Numbered from the stretch's first letter, positions 1-6,560 are shown. The stretch: 12,898 nt of DNA from an uncultured bacterium (GCA_949286405.1 CASECH010000173.1:1-12898), one strand, 5' to 3'. The notes: generated by a model not told the origin, from the sequence alone. Made by a program: numbers and translations.

Positions 1-74
<74 letters not shown>

Positions 75-77
75 AAT

Positions 78-114
78 AAAAAGAGGATAGGATTTTCCTA
101 ATCCTCTTTTTATT
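78..114 (+). terminator. Hairpin with T-run just after the tRNA
   Basis: Arms 78-88 (AAAAAGAGGAT) and 101-111 (ATCCTCTTTTT) pair perfectly. They are extended by AGGA (89-92) with TCCT (96-99) around a TTT loop, leaving A100 as a bulge. A T-rich tail follows. It starts 3 nt after the tRNA discriminator base, so it is the likely intrinsic terminator and trailer of the tRNA transcript. Confidence 0.8.
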
Positions 115-251
115 TTGCTTGCGATAGCGATGAGAATGTCAGATTGCGTTCGGAACGAGCGAGCCAAGAATGGAGCTGAGTGCCGATTAAATAGGCTGAC
201 CGCAGGTCAAAGAGGCACTCACGAAATTCGTTTATGGCGAGCGAAGTGATT
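115..251. other. G+C-richer structured segment between the tRNA 3'-end repeats
   Basis: This stretch looks compositionally unlike the AT-rich surroundings. It repeats fragments of the tRNA: TGCGTTCG at 145-152 equals tRNA bases 51-58. It contains a nested inverted repeat (177-184 with 214-221) and a small hairpin (CGTTC 147-151 with GAACG 153-157). A 39-codon open frame runs from ATG 130 to TGA 249 and would encode an arginine-rich basic peptide, but it has no Shine-Dalgarno site and coding is doubtful. No protein gene is otherwise seen in 75-396. I cannot say whether the segment is an inserted element, a tRNA-trailer duplication or a small RNA. Confidence 0.5.
177..221. repeat. Nested inverted repeat
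   Basis: The outer arms TGAGTGCC (177-184) and GGCACTCA (214-221) are perfect complements. Between them, TGACC (197-201) and GGTCA (205-209) form a second hairpin with a GCA loop. There is no T-run, so it does not look like an intrinsic terminator. The shape resembles small dispersed palindromic elements of bacterial genomes. Confidence 0.65.
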
Positions 252-270
252 AATCGCATCTCGGGTAAAT
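252..270 (+). repeat. 19-bp direct repeat, copy 2 (orphan tRNA 3' end)
   Basis: Exact second copy of the tRNA-Arg 3' end (AATCGCATCTCGGGTAAAT), with no complete tRNA gene upstream of it. This layout is typical of attachment-site duplication or of tRNA-trailer repeats. No integrase gene is present in the window. Confidence 0.9.
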
Positions 271-276
271 TAAATC

Positions 277-303
277 AAAAGCGGGCTTAAACCCGCTTTT
301 TTA
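277..303 (+). terminator. Intrinsic terminator
   Basis: Arms AAAAGCGGG (277-285) and CCCGCTTTT (292-300) enclose the loop CTTAAA and are followed by further T residues. It lies 7 nt after the orphan tRNA 3'-end repeat, so it may end a transcript that covers the 115-270 segment. The A-rich left arm means it could also act on the minus strand. Confidence 0.85.
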
Positions 304-361
304 TTTGTTATAAGAATTTAAATAAAAATCAAACTCTATATTGTCAAATAAAATTATTTTT

Positions 362-398
362 AATTTTCATAATTACATAACATCAAATTTTCATAATT
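362..398 (+). repeat. Tandem 13-bp direct repeat upstream of the MarR gene
   Basis: AATTTTCATAATT occurs at 362-374 and again at 386-398, a 24-bp period. The second copy runs into the -35 box TTGACA (397-402). Similar bases follow both copies (ACATA and GACATA). It could be a regulator site, or simple AT-rich repetition. Confidence 0.5.
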
Positions 399-425
399 GA
401 CATACATTGAAAAGTTATATAAACT
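397..425 (+). promoter_or_regulatory. Promoter of the MarR-type gene, abutting its ATG
   Basis: A consensus -35 TTGACA lies at 397-402. The -10 is either TATAAA (418-423, 15-bp spacer) or TAAACT (420-425, 17-bp spacer). Transcription would start at about 430-433, at or just before the ATG at 433. No Shine-Dalgarno site precedes that ATG. The TTG at 397 that extends the frame is part of the -35 box. Confidence 0.6.
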
Positions 426-432
426 TGTTATT

Positions 433-894
433 ATGAAAATTCCTCATTATACAGATAGTTTGCCTTATGCATTAGAATCTACTTCCAGGATTCTACATGA
501 AGCAATAGTAAGATTTTTTGAAAAAAATGGGTTTGAAATTACACATGATGAATTTGTAATCCTAGATACACTATATGCAAACCCAGAAATATTACAAATT
601 GACTTGGCCAAACTTATTTTAAAAGGCAGAGCACACACCGGCAGATTTTTAATGGCTTTGGAAGAAAAAGGATTTGTCAAAAGAGTCCCTTCCAACAAAG
701 GGAAAAAACTTGTAATGATAAGTTCTGTAACTGAAGATGGAATAAAAATATACAAAAAAATTAAAAAAGCTATAGAAGATCATGTCAACTCTTTCCAAAA
801 TGAAATGACTGAAGAAAAAGAGAAAGAACTACTTAATCTGTTATCCATTGTAAAAAAAGATGTTCTAAAAAAATGCGATATTAAATTTAAATAA
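433..894 (+). CDS. MarR-family transcriptional regulator
   Basis: This 153-residue protein has the size and layout of MarR-type winged-helix dimers, which bind palindromic DNA and often control exporters in response to small phenolic or drug ligands. By eye, residues 14-35 form an N-terminal helix, about 53-80 hold the helix-turn-helix (it includes GRAHTGRFLMALEEKGFV), 82-98 form the basic wing (KRVPSNKGKKL followed by beta residues), and 103-150 are the C-terminal dimerisation helices. ATG 433 is preferred over TTG 397 because the latter lies in a consensus -35 box. There is no Shine-Dalgarno site, so the message is probably leaderless. The DHA2 exporter follows after 74 bp on the same strand with a palindrome over its promoter, which makes it the likely target. 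The family call is firm; the ligand cannot be inferred. Confidence 0.88.
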   Translation: MKIPHYTDSLPYALESTSRILHEAIVRFFEKNGFEITHDEFVILDTLYANPEILQIDLAKLILKGRAHTGRFLMALEEKGFVKRVPSNKGKKLVMISSVTEDGIKIYKKIKKAIEDHVNSFQNEMTEEKEKELLNLLSIVKKDVLKKCDIKFK

Positions 895-899
895 ATGTC

Positions 900-929
900 T
901 TGTTTTTTTTAGATTTTTATGATTAAAAT
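900..929 (+). promoter_or_regulatory. Candidate promoter of the DHA2 exporter
   Basis: TTGTTT (900-905) and TAAAAT (924-929) are separated by 18 bp. Transcription would start near 936, inside the palindrome 930-949. The match is moderate. Readthrough from the MarR gene is also possible, because no terminator separates the two genes. Confidence 0.4.
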
Positions 930-949
930 AATGTAGATAAATCTACATT
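930..949. promoter_or_regulatory. Palindromic operator, likely MarR site
   Basis: Arms AATGTAGAT (930-938) and ATCTACATT (941-949) are perfect complements around a central AA, giving a 20-bp palindrome of the size bound by MarR dimers. It covers the predicted transcription start of the exporter, so bound repressor would block initiation. It lies between the regulator and its probable target. Confidence 0.65.
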
Positions 950-968
950 ATATGAAAGGTGATATACA

Positions 969-2537
969 TTGACTCAAGCTGATACACTGGTACAAGAATG
1001 GAAACCTAAAACAAACCCTTGGATAATTATGATTCCTACAATGCTTACAGTATTTATGTTTGCATTGGATGAAACTATATCGAATGTTGCTTTACCATAT
1101 ATGGCTGGAACTTTTTCGATAAGCCATAATGAATCAACTTGGATTATTACAAGCTACTTAGTAGCAAGTGGTATTGTAATCCCTGCTGTTGATTTCTTTT
1201 CAAAACTTATGGGAAGAAAAACATACTTTCTATTAAGCGTTTTGATATTTACTATTGCATCTGTACTATGTGGACTTTCCACATCAATGCCAATGATTTT
1301 ATTTTCAAGAATTTTACAAGGTATTGGTGGTGGCGGCATTATGCCTATATCACAAGCAATAATTTTTGAAATATTTCCTAAAGAAAAACGTTCAGCAGCA
1401 ATGGCAGTATTTGGTCTGGGAGTAGTTATGGCTCCAATTATGGGACCTGCATTAGGAGGATGGCTTACAGAAACTTGGTCTTGGCCTTTTATTTATTTTA
1501 TAAATATTCCTTTCGGGGTTGTAGCTCTTAACTTAATCAAAAAGTATGTAGAAGATCCTCCATATGCAAAAAAACAAAAAAATGTAACTATGGATTATTC
1601 AGGATTTTTCTTTCTTGCTGTATGGCTTTTAACATTGCAAGTTGTACTTGATAAAGGAAATGATGCAGACTGGTTTTCTGCAGCTTGGATTTGCAAACTC
1701 TTTGCAATATCAATGATGTCATTTGTAGCATTCATAACTATTCAAATAAAAAAAGAAAAACCGCTAATAGATTTATCTGTACTTAAAGATCGAAATTTTT
1801 TATTCGGAACAATCACATTGATTGTTCTGATGGGTGTAATGATGGCTTCTGCGGCGATATTACCTTCAATGTTGCAAAACTTAATGGGATACACATCATT
1901 TTTAAGCGGTCTATCAATGGTTCCAAGGGGTGCAGGATGTTTTCTTGCAACTCTAATTTGTGGGTTGTTAACAAACAAATTAGGATTTAAACCAATTATC
2001 ATAATAGGACTTATAATCCTTGGAATTGGTGGACTAATGTTTGGAGAAATTAATACACAAATAGCACTTATAAATATTGCATTTCCAAACTTTGTATTCG
2101 GACTTGGAATGATTATGGCTATGGTACCTACAATGAATATGTCTTGCAGTACACTTACAAATGAGCAGCAGACAAACGCAGCAGGTGTACAAAACTTATT
2201 GAAAAACACAGGAGCTGCAATAGGAACATCTATTGCAACAACTATGATATCAAGATTCTCTCAAGTTCACCAACATATGATGGTAGGGCATTTAAATTTT
2301 GCAAATGATGCATACACTGCAAAGGTTACTTCTCTCGCTGCAAATTTTGCGGCAAATACAGATATTGCGACAGCCACTAACATGGCAAATGCACAATTAT
2401 ACAGACAATTAGTACAACAAGCAACTTTATGGGGCTATGTAGAAACATTCAGATATTTTGCGGTAGCAGCAATTTTTATCATCCCACTAATTTTGTTAAC
2501 AGGTAAAAAATCTAAGGACAAGGACAAGATTGCTTAG
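969..2537 (+). CDS. DHA2-family (EmrB-type) multidrug MFS exporter
   Basis: The 522-residue protein matches the 14-helix DHA2 branch of the major facilitator superfamily, proton-driven drug exporters of the inner membrane. Landmarks include the acidic first-helix motif (ALDETISNVALPYMAG, about 32-47), the loop 2-3 motif with MGRKTYF (about 80-86), LQGIGGGGIMP (about 117-127) and the antiporter motif C stretch GPALGGWLTETWSWPFIYFI near 160-179, followed by NIPFG. The C terminus is a lysine-rich cytoplasmic tail. Start: TTG 969 is chosen because AAAGGTG (955-961) sits 7 nt upstream and no in-frame ATG is near; an upstream ATG at 952 runs into a stop. No EmrA-like adaptor or TolC-like channel is next to it, so it may work alone. 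The last 26 bp overlap the convergent gene. The substrate is unknown. Confidence 0.93.
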   Translation: MTQADTLVQEWKPKTNPWIIMIPTMLTVFMFALDETISNVALPYMAGTFSISHNESTWIITSYLVASGIVIPAVDFFSKLMGRKTYFLLSVLIFTIASVLCGLSTSMPMILFSRILQGIGGGGIMPISQAIIFEIFPKEKRSAAMAVFGLGVVMAPIMGPALGGWLTETWSWPFIYFINIPFGVVALNLIKKYVEDPPYAKKQKNVTMDYSGFFFLAVWLLTLQVVLDKGNDADWFSAAWICKLFAISMMSFVAFITIQIKKEKPLIDLSVLKDRNFLFGTITLIVLMGVMMASAAILPSMLQNLMGYTSFLSGLSMVPRGAGCFLATLICGLLTNKLGFKPIIIIGLIILGIGGLMFGEINTQIALINIAFPNFVFGLGMIMAMVPTMNMSCSTLTNEQQTNAAGVQNLLKNTGAAIGTSIATTMISRFSQVHQHMMVGHLNFANDAYTAKVTSLAANFAANTDIATATNMANAQLYRQLVQQATLWGYVETFRYFAVAAIFIIPLILLTGKKSKDKDKIA

Positions 2538-3234
2538 AAACAGCTAAATCATCACAAAGCATAATTGTAATTGTTTCACCCTTTTTAGCGTGATATTTAA
2601 GCCCTGGAGTAATAAGCCCTGTAATCAAACCAACAGTTGTACCTACAGGAATACCTATTGCATAACCAACTCCAAGTTTTGCAGGATTAGGAATAAATGC
2701 AAAACCTGTACCTGCACCGGCACCGACAATACCAAGTCCAAGAGTATAAGCAGTTAACTTACCTGCAGTATGCCACCCGTCTTCTTTTAAAGAAGAATCT
2801 TTTGTACAAGGTCGTGCAGACATTGCAAACATAGAGCCGTCAGGCAACACAAGACATTCAAAATTCAAATATACCCTAGCATTTTTATTAGGAACTCTTT
2901 GTTTTTCTATACGAGTAACTGTAGCTACAACTTTTGAACAAGCAGGGATAATCAAAGTCCCTTCTTGTGTATATATCGCTTGAGGAACATCAAAATTCAC
3001 TCTATCACCAGCTTTTACACATTCTGATTTAAATTGACATGAGAAAGCAACTTTGAATGCATTCCCCTTACAAATAATATTTCTCAAATTTGTAATTGCA
3101 ACCAAATTTGATACCGCGCCTTTTTCACAGAACATATGTTCATATGACTGTATCTGTTCATCACACCCGCAATCAGCAGCAAAAGCACTCATTCCAAAAA
3201 CCATTAACATAAAAATTGTAAGTATTCTTTTCAT
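2512..3234 (-). CDS. Secreted Cys-rich protein with glycine-rich segment, unknown function
   Basis: Not recognised as a named family. The 240-residue product begins with a Sec signal peptide (MKRILTIFMLMVFGMSAFA, cleavage likely after residue 19). The mature part has 12 cysteines (22, 24, 36, 55, 66, 72, 99, 127, 143, 227, 237, 239), which suggests disulfides in an oxidising compartment. Residues 77-136 look like a beta-rich domain of a type seen in exported proteins (GDRVNFDVPQ, GTLIIPACSKVVATVTRIEK, FECLVLPDGSM). Residues 164-211 are rich in glycine and small residues and could insert in or contact membrane. The segment KKGETITIMLCDDL (218-231) closes the fold before a CPCP end. It has no Shine-Dalgarno site. 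It overlaps the exporter gene tail to tail by 26 bp. Confidence 0.8.
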   Translation of the reverse strand: MKRILTIFMLMVFGMSAFAADCGCDEQIQSYEHMFCEKGAVSNLVAITNLRNIICKGNAFKVAFSCQFKSECVKAGDRVNFDVPQAIYTQEGTLIIPACSKVVATVTRIEKQRVPNKNARVYLNFECLVLPDGSMFAMSARPCTKDSSLKEDGWHTAGKLTAYTLGLGIVGAGAGTGFAFIPNPAKLGVGYAIGIPVGTTVGLITGLITPGLKYHAKKGETITIMLCDDLAVSKQSCPCP

Positions 3235-3313
3235 AACAAAAAGAATTATTTATCAAGTTAAAGAATTAAACTATTACCACCCTAACTATTAACAAGAATA
3301 ATTTTTTTAAGCT

Positions 3314-4348
3314 TTAATATGTTAATGCAACTTTTATGCAGCCATCTTTTCTATTACCAAAAACTTCATATGCATCAGAAATTTTTTCAAACGGGAATTT
3401 ATGTGTAATCATAAAATTAGTAGAAATTTTATTTTCACTAATTAATCTAACAAGTTCATCACAATGATTAGCATCTACACCACCTGTTTTGAAAATCAAA
3501 TTTTTACCATACATATCTGGTAAAGGTAAAATTTGCGGACTTTCATACATTGCAACTACTGCAACAATAGCGTTTGGTCGTGCAATTTGCCAAGCAGTTT
3601 GAAAAGTTTCCTCTCCTCCTGCAGCTTCAATTACAGCATCAACACCTCGTCCCTCAGTGTATTTATAAATCTCTGTCAATAAATCACATTCTAATGGGTT
3701 TAAAAATACATCAGCAATTCCCTGATTTTGTGCAATGCCTAACCTATAATTATCAATATCAATTGCAATAACCTTAGATGCTCCTAGTACTTTTGCACTC
3801 ATCATTGCACAATATCCTACAGGCCCTGAACCTATTACTGCAATTACATCACCTTTTTTTATTTCACAAAGTTCAGCACCCCAATATCCGCTAGACAAAA
3901 CATCTCCTACAAATAAAGCATCTTCGTAAGAAACATTTTCCGGAAGTTTTGTCATACCATTATTTGCAAACGGGACTCTTACATACTCAGATTGACAGCC
4001 GTTATCACTGCATCCAAGTTTCCATCCGCCATTCACACAGTTATTTACAAAACCTTTTTTACAAAAAAAGCATTCACCACAAAAAGTTTCGACATTCACC
4101 GCAACTCTATCACCAATTTTAAAATTAGTCACCGATTTTCCAAGTTCGACAATCTCACCTACAAATTCATGTCCCAAAACTGTTTCAGGTTTAGCTTTCG
4201 GCACAAACCCATGAATAATATGTAAATCACTCGTGCAAATAGAAGACATTTTCACTTTAACTACAGCATCAGTATCTTCAATAATTCTAGGCATATCAAC
4301 TTCTTCCATAGAAGCAGTACCATCCTTGTGCCAAACAAATCCTTTCAT
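3314..4348 (-). CDS. Zinc-dependent alcohol dehydrogenase (MDR family)
   Basis: A 344-residue medium-chain dehydrogenase that would oxidise alcohols or reduce aldehydes and ketones with NAD(P). The GroES-like catalytic domain carries zinc ligands C38 and H60 with E61 (GHEFVGEI) and probably D150. The structural zinc loop has C90, C93, C96 and C104 (C-x2-C-x2-C-x7-C). The Rossmann domain has GSGPVG at 173-178, and D197 at the end of the second strand suggests NAD preference. Start: ATG 4348 is preceded by AGGAG (4354-4358) with 5 nt spacing; an in-frame ATG at 4372 lies upstream of that site and is unlikely. It follows the terminator of the membrane protein gene, so it has its own promoter. 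The exact substrate cannot be read from the sequence. Confidence 0.92.
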   Translation of the reverse strand: MKGFVWHKDGTASMEEVDMPRIIEDTDAVVKVKMSSICTSDLHIIHGFVPKAKPETVLGHEFVGEIVELGKSVTNFKIGDRVAVNVETFCGECFFCKKGFVNNCVNGGWKLGCSDNGCQSEYVRVPFANNGMTKLPENVSYEDALFVGDVLSSGYWGAELCEIKKGDVIAVIGSGPVGYCAMMSAKVLGASKVIAIDIDNYRLGIAQNQGIADVFLNPLECDLLTEIYKYTEGRGVDAVIEAAGGEETFQTAWQIARPNAIVAVVAMYESPQILPLPDMYGKNLIFKTGGVDANHCDELVRLISENKISTNFMITHKFPFEKISDAYEVFGNRKDGCIKVALTY

Positions 4349-4390
4349 ACAATCTCCTAAATTCATATTCATAGAATAAATATATCACCA

Positions 4391-4423
4391 AAAAGCTCCT
4401 TTATCCATAAGATAAAAGAGCTT
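4391..4423 (-). terminator. Intrinsic terminator of the YvlD-type gene
   Basis: On the minus strand, AAGCTCTTTTATC (4423-4411) pairs with GATAAAGGAGCTT (4405-4393) with one mismatch, around a 5-nt loop. A short T-run follows. It lies 14 nt after the stop of the gene at 4438-4782 and separates it from the alcohol dehydrogenase. Confidence 0.75.
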
Positions 4424-4437
4424 CACAATACATATTC

Positions 4438-4782
4438 TTATTCGTCTTTAAAAGTAGTATTAATCATTACTCCCAAAAAAGAAAGAACTATTGACCCAAT
4501 AAATGCACTCAAAAAACCATCAACTTCAAACCCTGATACCAAATACCCTGCAAGCATAAATAACAAAGCATTTGTAACCAACCCAAAAATTCCAAGTGTT
4601 AAAATATTAATAGGTAAAGTTATCAAAGCAATTAAAGGTCTTATAAAAATATTTATCAAAGCGATCACAACCGTAACCAACATTGCACTTTGAAAATTAT
4701 CAACCTCAATACCTGGAATTAGCCAAGCTACAAATATTATAGCCAATGCAAATAACAACCACCTTGCAATTAATAACAACAT
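4438..4782 (-). CDS. Phage-holin-4_2 / YvlD-type small integral membrane protein
   Basis: This 114-residue protein is almost wholly hydrophobic, with four predicted helices at about 4-24, 30-50, 54-78 and 85-108. The pattern WLIPGIEVDNFQSAMLV, then ALINIFIRPLIALITLPINI, then GLVTNALLFMLAGYLV and GFEVDGFLSAFIGSIVLSF is characteristic of the YvlD/PF04020 family. These proteins are labelled phage holin family IV but are normally chromosomal membrane proteins; Bacillus YvlD is linked to envelope stress regulons. No phage gene is nearby, so a lysis role is unlikely. ATG 4782 is supported by AGAGGTG (about 4787-4793) upstream. It is divergent from the anchored protein at 4935 and ends in its own terminator. 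Confidence 0.9.
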   Translation of the reverse strand: MLLLIARWLLFALAIIFVAWLIPGIEVDNFQSAMLVTVVIALINIFIRPLIALITLPINILTLGIFGLVTNALLFMLAGYLVSGFEVDGFLSAFIGSIVLSFLGVMINTTFKDE

Positions 4783-4874
4783 ATTACACCTCTTTTTATT
4801 ATGTAAATAATATAAACAAAAATATTAAATTGCGACATTATACATATACCTTTCAAAAAAGATATATAAATTAA

Positions 4875-4903
4875 GTGACAAAGAAAAATTATTATTATAT
4901 AAT
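4875..4903 (+). promoter_or_regulatory. Promoter of the small anchored protein
   Basis: GTGACA (4875-4880) and the consensus TATAAT (4898-4903) are separated by exactly 17 bp. Transcription would start near 4910, giving a leader of about 25 nt with AGAGGAA before ATG 4935. This argues against translation from the GTG at 4875, which is the first codon of the longer open frame. Confidence 0.75.
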
Positions 4904-4934
4904 AAATCTGGGAATAATAAGAAAAGAGGAATTT

Positions 4935-5363
4935 ATGAAAGAAAATATTTTAATTGCATTAGTAATAGTATTACTTGCTACAATATGGATACAAACATCA
5001 ATAACAGCAAATAATAACAGATATGATGTAATTTCAAACGGTATGTTAACTATACTTTTGGACAAACAAACAGGAATGACTTGGAGAAATTGTGTATGTA
5101 ATGAGCAATCTCCAATCCCTGGATGTTGGGACAAAATGATGATTGTTAATCCAAACTTTGATATGCAACCTAAAGCTGAAGCAAAATTATCAAAAAAAAT
5201 TATTAAAGAAGCTCAAAAAATAGAAAAGCAACAAAAAAAGGAAGCTGAACAAAAAGCAAAACTTGAACAAAAATTAAAAGAAAACGAAAAAAATACAAAA
5301 ATGGTACCGCTAACTCCTGAAAATTCTTCAATTGTTAAACCTTTACCGGAAGAACAAAAATAA
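4935..5363 (+). CDS. Small membrane-anchored protein with coiled-coil tail, unknown function
   Basis: A 142-residue protein of unrecognised function. Residues 5-24 form a hydrophobic N-terminal helix that could be an anchor or an uncleaved signal. A short globular segment follows (about 29-70) with the phrase LDKQTGMTWRNCVCN and three cysteines. The LDxQTGxTW pattern recurs in small exported bacterial proteins and looks like one beta-hairpin unit. Residues 75-123 are a highly charged Lys/Glu/Gln helix, probably a coiled coil, and the tail is proline-rich. Start: ATG 4935 has AGAGGAA just upstream; the upstream GTG 4875 lies in the promoter. It ends in a terminator shared with the convergent parvulin gene. 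The coiled coil suggests a partner or oligomer, but this is inference. Confidence 0.8.
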   Translation: MKENILIALVIVLLATIWIQTSITANNNRYDVISNGMLTILLDKQTGMTWRNCVCNEQSPIPGCWDKMMIVNPNFDMQPKAEAKLSKKIIKEAQKIEKQQKKEAEQKAKLEQKLKENEKNTKMVPLTPENSSIVKPLPEEQK

Positions 5364-5379
5364 AAACATAAACTAATAA

Positions 5380-5412
5380 AAAAAAACGAGGTTAAAATAA
5401 CCTCGTTTTTTT
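5380..5412. terminator. Bidirectional terminator between convergent genes
   Basis: Stem CGAGGTTA (5387-5394) with TAACCTCG (5398-5405) has an AAA loop. It is flanked by A7 (5380-5386) and T7 (5406-5412), so it makes a T-run on either strand. It touches the stop codon of the minus-strand parvulin gene and lies 16 nt after the plus-strand gene at 4935-5363. Confidence 0.92.
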
Positions 5413-5763
5413 CTATCTTTTGTCATCAACTTCAATCAGATGCCAACCAAATTCAGTCTTAATAGGTTCAGATACCTGCCCCACAGGCAATTCAAAAGCA
5501 GCATCTTCAAAAGGTTTCACCATCTGACCTTTCCCAAAATATCCTAAATCTCCACCGTTTTTACCTGATGGACAAAGAGAATATTTTTGTGCATAGTAAG
5601 TAAAGCTACCACCATCATCAATAGCTTTTTTTATCTGAATAGCTTCAGCTTCAGAATTTACGAGAATATGTCTTGCTTTAACATATTTGTAATTTTCTGC
5701 AGCAAACGCAGATGTTGAAAGTAATACTAAAACCGCCAAAAAAGTAAATAATTTCTTAATCAT
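5413..5763 (-). CDS. Secreted parvulin-type peptidyl-prolyl isomerase
   Basis: The 116-residue product has a Sec signal peptide (cleavage likely after AFA, residues 19-21) and a single parvulin (PpiC-type) rotamase domain of about 90 residues. It would isomerise Xaa-Pro bonds in exported proteins during folding outside the cytoplasm. The family landmarks are ARHILV (30-35, with H32), CPSGKNGGDLGYFGKGQMVKPF (64-85) and the closing TEFGWHLIEV (103-112, with H108). The layout closely follows stand-alone parvulins such as E. coli PpiC, but that protein is cytoplasmic; here the domain is exported without the SurA or PrsA chaperone domains. It starts 47 bp after the stop of the GGDEF gene on the same strand with no terminator between, so the two are probably co-transcribed. 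Confidence 0.93.
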   Translation of the reverse strand: MIKKLFTFLAVLVLLSTSAFAAENYKYVKARHILVNSEAEAIQIKKAIDDGGSFTYYAQKYSLCPSGKNGGDLGYFGKGQMVKPFEDAAFELPVGQVSEPIKTEFGWHLIEVDDKR

Positions 5764-5810
5764 AAACTCATCCTATCTTAAATAATTAACTCTATTAATT
5801 CCCCGTCTGA

Positions 5811-6473
5811 TTAATTTATGCAGACCTGATTTCTTCCATTTTCTTTAGCTCTGTACAAAGCCTTGTCAGCTAAATCAAAAAGTTCTAAAGGGCTGTTTAT
5901 ATCAATAGAAAGCTCACTAATCCCTACACTTATGGTCACTTTTAATTCATTACCAAAATATTTGAATACAGAATGTTCAAAAGCCTTTCTTAATCTCTCC
6001 ATAGGAATAAAAGCATTTTCTTTAGTCGTTTCAGGAAGAATTACAACAAATTCCTCACCTCCATATCTAAAGAACATATCAGTTACTCTAAAATTATTAG
6101 AAATTAAATAAGCAACCTCTTTTAATATATAATCACCGCAACTATGTCCGTATGTATCATTAATTTTTTTGAAAAAATCAATATCAATAATTGCAAAACT
6201 TAAATCATTTGCATACCTTCTTGCACGCGAAAATTCTCTTTCAAAAGAAGTTTCAAAATGTCTTCTGTTATATAATCCCGTCAAAGCATCTGTCAAAGAA
6301 ATATGTTTTGTCTGCTTATACATAAAATTAATCTTTTTTATGACATCAGTTTTATTAGCATCAGGTATATCAAAACTTTGAATTATATTCTCAATATTAG
6401 CCTGAATCTCATCTAACACATCTGATGGGATATTAAAATTATTTTCATTACTTTCAAAAATATTTTCTTGCAT
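5811..6473 (-). CDS. GGDEF diguanylate cyclase
   Basis: A 220-residue soluble protein with an N-terminal helical region (1-57) and a complete GGDEF domain (about 58-220) that would make cyclic di-GMP from two GTP. It shows LTDALTGLYNRR (60-71), the metal aspartate D97 in the DIDFFKKINDTYGH stretch, the active-site GGEEF (138-142) and the product-inhibition I-site R129-x-x-D132. It therefore looks active and feedback-regulated. No transmembrane helix or known sensor domain is present; the N-terminal helices may mediate dimerisation or partner binding. Start: ATG 6473 is preferred over the in-frame TTG 6485, which directly abuts AAGGTGG. That run lies about 12 nt before the ATG, a little far, so the exact start is uncertain. 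The gene is divergent from the HD protein. Confidence 0.93.
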   Translation of the reverse strand: MQENIFESNENNFNIPSDVLDEIQANIENIIQSFDIPDANKTDVIKKINFMYKQTKHISLTDALTGLYNRRHFETSFEREFSRARRYANDLSFAIIDIDFFKKINDTYGHSCGDYILKEVAYLISNNFRVTDMFFRYGGEEFVVILPETTKENAFIPMERLRKAFEHSVFKYFGNELKVTISVGISELSIDINSPLELFDLADKALYRAKENGRNQVCIN

Positions 6474-6506
6474 ATCTATACACAACCACCTTCAAATCTC
6501 AAAATA

Positions 6507-6515
6507 ATTATAACA
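6507..6515 (-). promoter_or_regulatory. Extended -10 promoter of the GGDEF gene
   Basis: The minus strand reads TGTTATAAT (6515-6507), a consensus TATAAT with the extended TGn element. Transcription would begin near 6500, giving a leader of about 27 nt that includes AAGGTGG. The -35 region is weak. It lies back to back with the promoter of the HD gene. Confidence 0.65.
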
Positions 6516-6522
6516 GAAAATT

Positions 6523-6551
6523 TTGCAAGAAGTTTGTTTTTTTGCTAATCT
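6523..6551 (+). promoter_or_regulatory. Promoter of the HD-domain gene, abutting its ATG
   Basis: TTGCAA (6523-6528) and TAATCT (6546-6551) are 17 bp apart. The predicted start near 6558 is only about 3 nt before ATG 6561, and no Shine-Dalgarno site fits in that space. It overlaps the upstream region of the divergent GGDEF promoter. Confidence 0.5.
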
Positions 6552-6560
6552 ATTTTCACT

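Noticed and set aside
397..432. TTG start at 397 adding 12 residues to the MarR-type protein
   Set aside because: The TTG is the first half of a consensus TTGACA -35 box with a -10 region downstream; ATG 433 fits better.
1742..2209. 155-codon open frame on the minus strand inside the exporter gene
   Set aside because: It lies antisense to well-supported transmembrane coding sequence and its product has no domain signal. It is a shadow of low-complexity hydrophobic codons.
3269..3291. AACTATTA direct repeat (3269-3276 and 3284-3291) upstream of the Cys-rich protein gene
   Set aside because: Only 8 bp of AT-rich sequence, with no clear promoter next to it. It is too weak to call an operator.
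4438..4782. Prophage suggested by a holin-like protein
   Set aside because: No other phage gene is present; the YvlD/PF04020 family is normally chromosomal despite its holin label.
4875..4934. GTG start at 4875 adding 20 residues to the small anchored protein
   Set aside because: This stretch holds GTGACA, a 17-bp spacer and TATAAT; ATG 4935 has a clear AGAGGAA site.
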